From Mariniflexile sp. TRM1-10 (GTDB lineage Bacteria; Bacteroidota; Bacteroidia; Flavobacteriales; Flavobacteriaceae), in NCBI RefSeq assembly GCF_003425985.1, contig NZ_CP022985.1, positions 3,270,001-3,334,000 on the forward strand: 64,000 nucleotides of DNA, given 5' to 3'. Position 1 is the first letter of the stretch. Every line of letters starts with the position of its first letter. This document shows, one piece after another, positions 62,648 through 64,000 of the stretch. The notes under the pieces are model-generated. The model saw only the letters and a program-made list of their open reading frames with translations, did not search any database and had not been told where the DNA came from. Position numbers and translations under genes: made by a program.

Positions 62648-63184
62648 TTATTTTTCTTTTATTTCAATTGTTATTTCTTCTTCCTCAAAATCGTCTAAAT
62701 TTATAGTCGGAATGTTTTTTTCTTCTTCAGTTCTTAAGTCGGGACAATTTTTTAACTCAGCCCTTTTTTTAAATTCCGATATAGTTTTCTTTTTCCAAGA
62801 ATCTAAATTTGTAGAATCAATTTTATCAAAGTCAAATTCCGCTTTATTCAGTTCCATTTTGTCCCAAGTATAAGAGCTTTTTAAAACAATTCTATCTTTG
62901 GTTTTAGATAAGACAATCAATGTGTCATTGTTTATCATAAGTCGATTAACAGAAGAGTCAAAGTCCGAAAGAATAATTCCGTTGTCTATTTGTTTAACTT
63001 TATGAATCCAAATAATGTCAGATTTACTTGAAAGCATAATTGTGTATTGGTCAGTTATTTTATATTCATAATAACTTCCATCTTTGTTGCATTTATACCA
63101 AGTTCCAACTATTTCTTTTTGACAAGATGTCTGAAAAATTAAAAGGAAAAAAGCAAATATAATTTTCAGGTATTTCATTTTCAA
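62648..63184 (-). CDS. Lipoprotein of unknown function, 178 aa
   Basis: Signal peptide with lipobox FQTSC (MKMKYLKIIFAFFLLIFQTSC). The mature start KEIVGTWYKCNKDGSYYEYK is lipocalin-like; the body is beta-rich and the tail acidic (NLDDFEEEEITIEI). No named family. Its spacer upstream holds the TAACTACAAT palindrome. Confidence 0.65.
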   Translation of the reverse strand: MKMKYLKIIFAFFLLIFQTSCQKEIVGTWYKCNKDGSYYEYKITDQYTIMLSSKSDIIWIHKVKQIDNGIILSDFDSSVNRLMINNDTLIVLSKTKDRIVLKSSYTWDKMELNKAEFDFDKIDSTNLDSWKKKTISEFKKRAELKNCPDLRTEEEKNIPTINLDDFEEEEITIEIKEK

Positions 63185-63189
63185 ATGTT

Positions 63190-63243
63190 TGCCAACAATC
63201 GTTTAACCACAATAAATAGCCGCACCATTGTAGTTATACTGTT
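63190..63243. repeat. Palindromic spacer R5, copy 1
   Basis: GCCAACAATCG, TTTAACCACAATAAATAG, then CATTGTAGTTATAC. GTTTAACCACAAT and ATTGTAGTTATAC are complementary but for two positions. Immediately upstream (minus strand) of the 178-residue lipoprotein start. Second copy at 63922-63973. Confidence 0.7.
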
Positions 63244-63280
63244 TATGTATGCAATATATTACTTTTTAGTAAGGTATTTA

Positions 63281-63365
63281 AAAATAAAAAACCACATCTT
63301 AGTGTAAAATGTAGTTTCTTATATATGCTTACTTTTTCTTTTATATGCTACGAAGTCACAGATTT
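63281..63365. repeat. Dispersed spacer module R4, copy 2
   Basis: AAAATAAAAAACCACATC and GTGTAAAATGTAG form the terminator-like hairpin. They are followed by TTTCTTATATATGCTTAC and CTACGAAGTCACAGATTTC as in copy 1. Confidence 0.7.
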
Positions 63366-63400
63366 CTCAGAGTCTGGCGTGTGTAGTCTGTGTCTTTGAA

Positions 63401-63859
63401 CTATTTTTCCGCAATTTCTTTGAGCTTATCCAAAGCCTTTGGAAAAGTCTTGTTGAAAAAATCAATATAGTCTTCCATTGAATCTACATCTACTGTTACG
63501 GTTGTCACTCCGTTGTTTTCTTCAAAAGAGTAATTTTCCAATCCGCCTGCCCATTTTTCAACTTCAGCACCTTCGGTAATTTCATTTTCACCGTCTAAAA
63601 TTCCGTAATGGCGAATGGAAACAAACCGGAATGGCATGTTGTCCGCAATTTCAGATACCATTCCACCCCGTTTACCATTTTTATCCGTTCCGATAAAGTA
63701 GATTTTTGCCCCCTTTTCCCAGCTTCCTTCATAAGTTGAGGTTGGATTAAATTCGGATGTCCATTGCTCGTATGTTTTAATATTGTTAATGCCAAGCATA
63801 GTATTGTAAACCTTCTCAGCAGATGCGTTAATGTCTTTCTTGAATTGTAGTTTTTTCAT
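63401..63859 (-). CDS. SRPBCC (AHSA1/START-like) domain protein
   Basis: 152 residues. The START-like start FKKDINASAEKVYNTMLGIN, then WTSEFNPTSTYEGSWEKGAKI, GGMVSEIADNMPFRF, SIRHYGILDGENEITEGAEV, and VTVDVDSMEDYIDFFNKTFP with a long C-terminal helix are typical of small AHSA1-type lipid- or ligand-binding proteins. Ligand unknown. It lies between two R5-type palindromic spacers. Confidence 0.88.
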   Translation of the reverse strand: MKKLQFKKDINASAEKVYNTMLGINNIKTYEQWTSEFNPTSTYEGSWEKGAKIYFIGTDKNGKRGGMVSEIADNMPFRFVSIRHYGILDGENEITEGAEVEKWAGGLENYSFEENNGVTTVTVDVDSMEDYIDFFNKTFPKALDKLKEIAEK

Positions 63860-63921
63860 GATCTATGTATTGGTTAAAATTTTTGGTTCTGTGGTATGTT
63901 GATTAATTGTCTTTTTACAAT

Positions 63922-63973
63922 GCACGCCAACAACCACATAACCACAATAAATAGTAATTCAATTGTAGTTATA
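63922..63973. repeat. Palindromic spacer R5, copy 2
   Basis: GCCAACAACCACA, TAACCACAATAAATAG and CAATTGTAGTTATAT match copy 1 at 63190 apart from loop and flanking bases. It lies upstream of the SRPBCC gene and probably continues toward the next cassette-like gene beyond the window. Confidence 0.7.
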
Positions 63974-64000
63974 TCATATATATACGAATATAATAAAAAA

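Overview
The window reads as a chromosomal segment of a marine-type member of the Flavobacteriaceae (Bacteroidota). It is AT-rich, and promoter-like sites follow the Bacteroidota TAnnTTTG form. Secreted proteins carry type IX secretion (T9SS) sorting domains, and a zeaxanthin-type carotenoid cluster with the short lycopene cyclase is present. The stand-alone tRNA gene does not encode CCA. No genus can be named from sequence alone.

Layout. 0-9 kb: the tail of an SDR epimerase, a secreted protein of unknown function, grpE-dnaJ, then a tight run of ABC ATPase, ABC permease, MscS channel and a sigma-54-type response regulator. 9-19 kb: a coiled-coil secreted protein, PPK2, an M28 peptidase, a secreted DinB-like protein, three tandem secreted paralogues and a membrane acyltransferase. 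19-27 kb: lysA, sucC, an NHL-repeat T9SS protein, an unannotated IS982-type transposase ruin, a DUF1456 gene, a TerB-like gene and uvrB. 27-37 kb: two large T9SS type B repeat proteins and an ABC exporter pair. 37-43 kb: conserved housekeeping genes (heme A synthase, CCA-adding enzyme, TsaC) interrupted by two frameshifted small genes. 43-48 kb: a surface-glycan cluster (LPS-kinase-like, GT2, TagF-like, cytidylyltransferase-like and Stealth proteins), then dapD. 49-52 kb: ruvX, def, a DUF5606 gene and a TlpA-like thioredoxin. 52-56.5 kb: crtY-crtZ-crtB-crtI headed by a MerR/B12-binding regulator with the residues of a CarH light sensor. 56.6-64 kb: tRNA-Leu, an SDR, SigZ, an integrase ruin and a run of unrelated small genes, all on the minus strand, separated by palindromic and repeated spacers.

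Functional links. grpE-dnaJ serve DnaK. lysA and dapD both belong to the diaminopimelate/lysine route. The CCA-adding enzyme is needed because the tRNA in this window lacks an encoded CCA. The crt genes convert geranylgeranyl-PP to a hydroxylated cyclic carotenoid, probably under light and cobalamin control.

The most unusual content is non-coding. (1) At least six interspersed palindromic elements have terminal arms that differ between copies but stay self-complementary, and several contain an inner module with a fixed frame and a variable hairpin. (2) Two genes have copies of their own 3' ends left elsewhere as scars. (3) A four-helix-bundle gene and a GxxExxY gene, both frameshifted, lie between repeats. 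(4) A cassette-like run of small genes closes the window. These are read by eye; no alignment, folding or database search was run.
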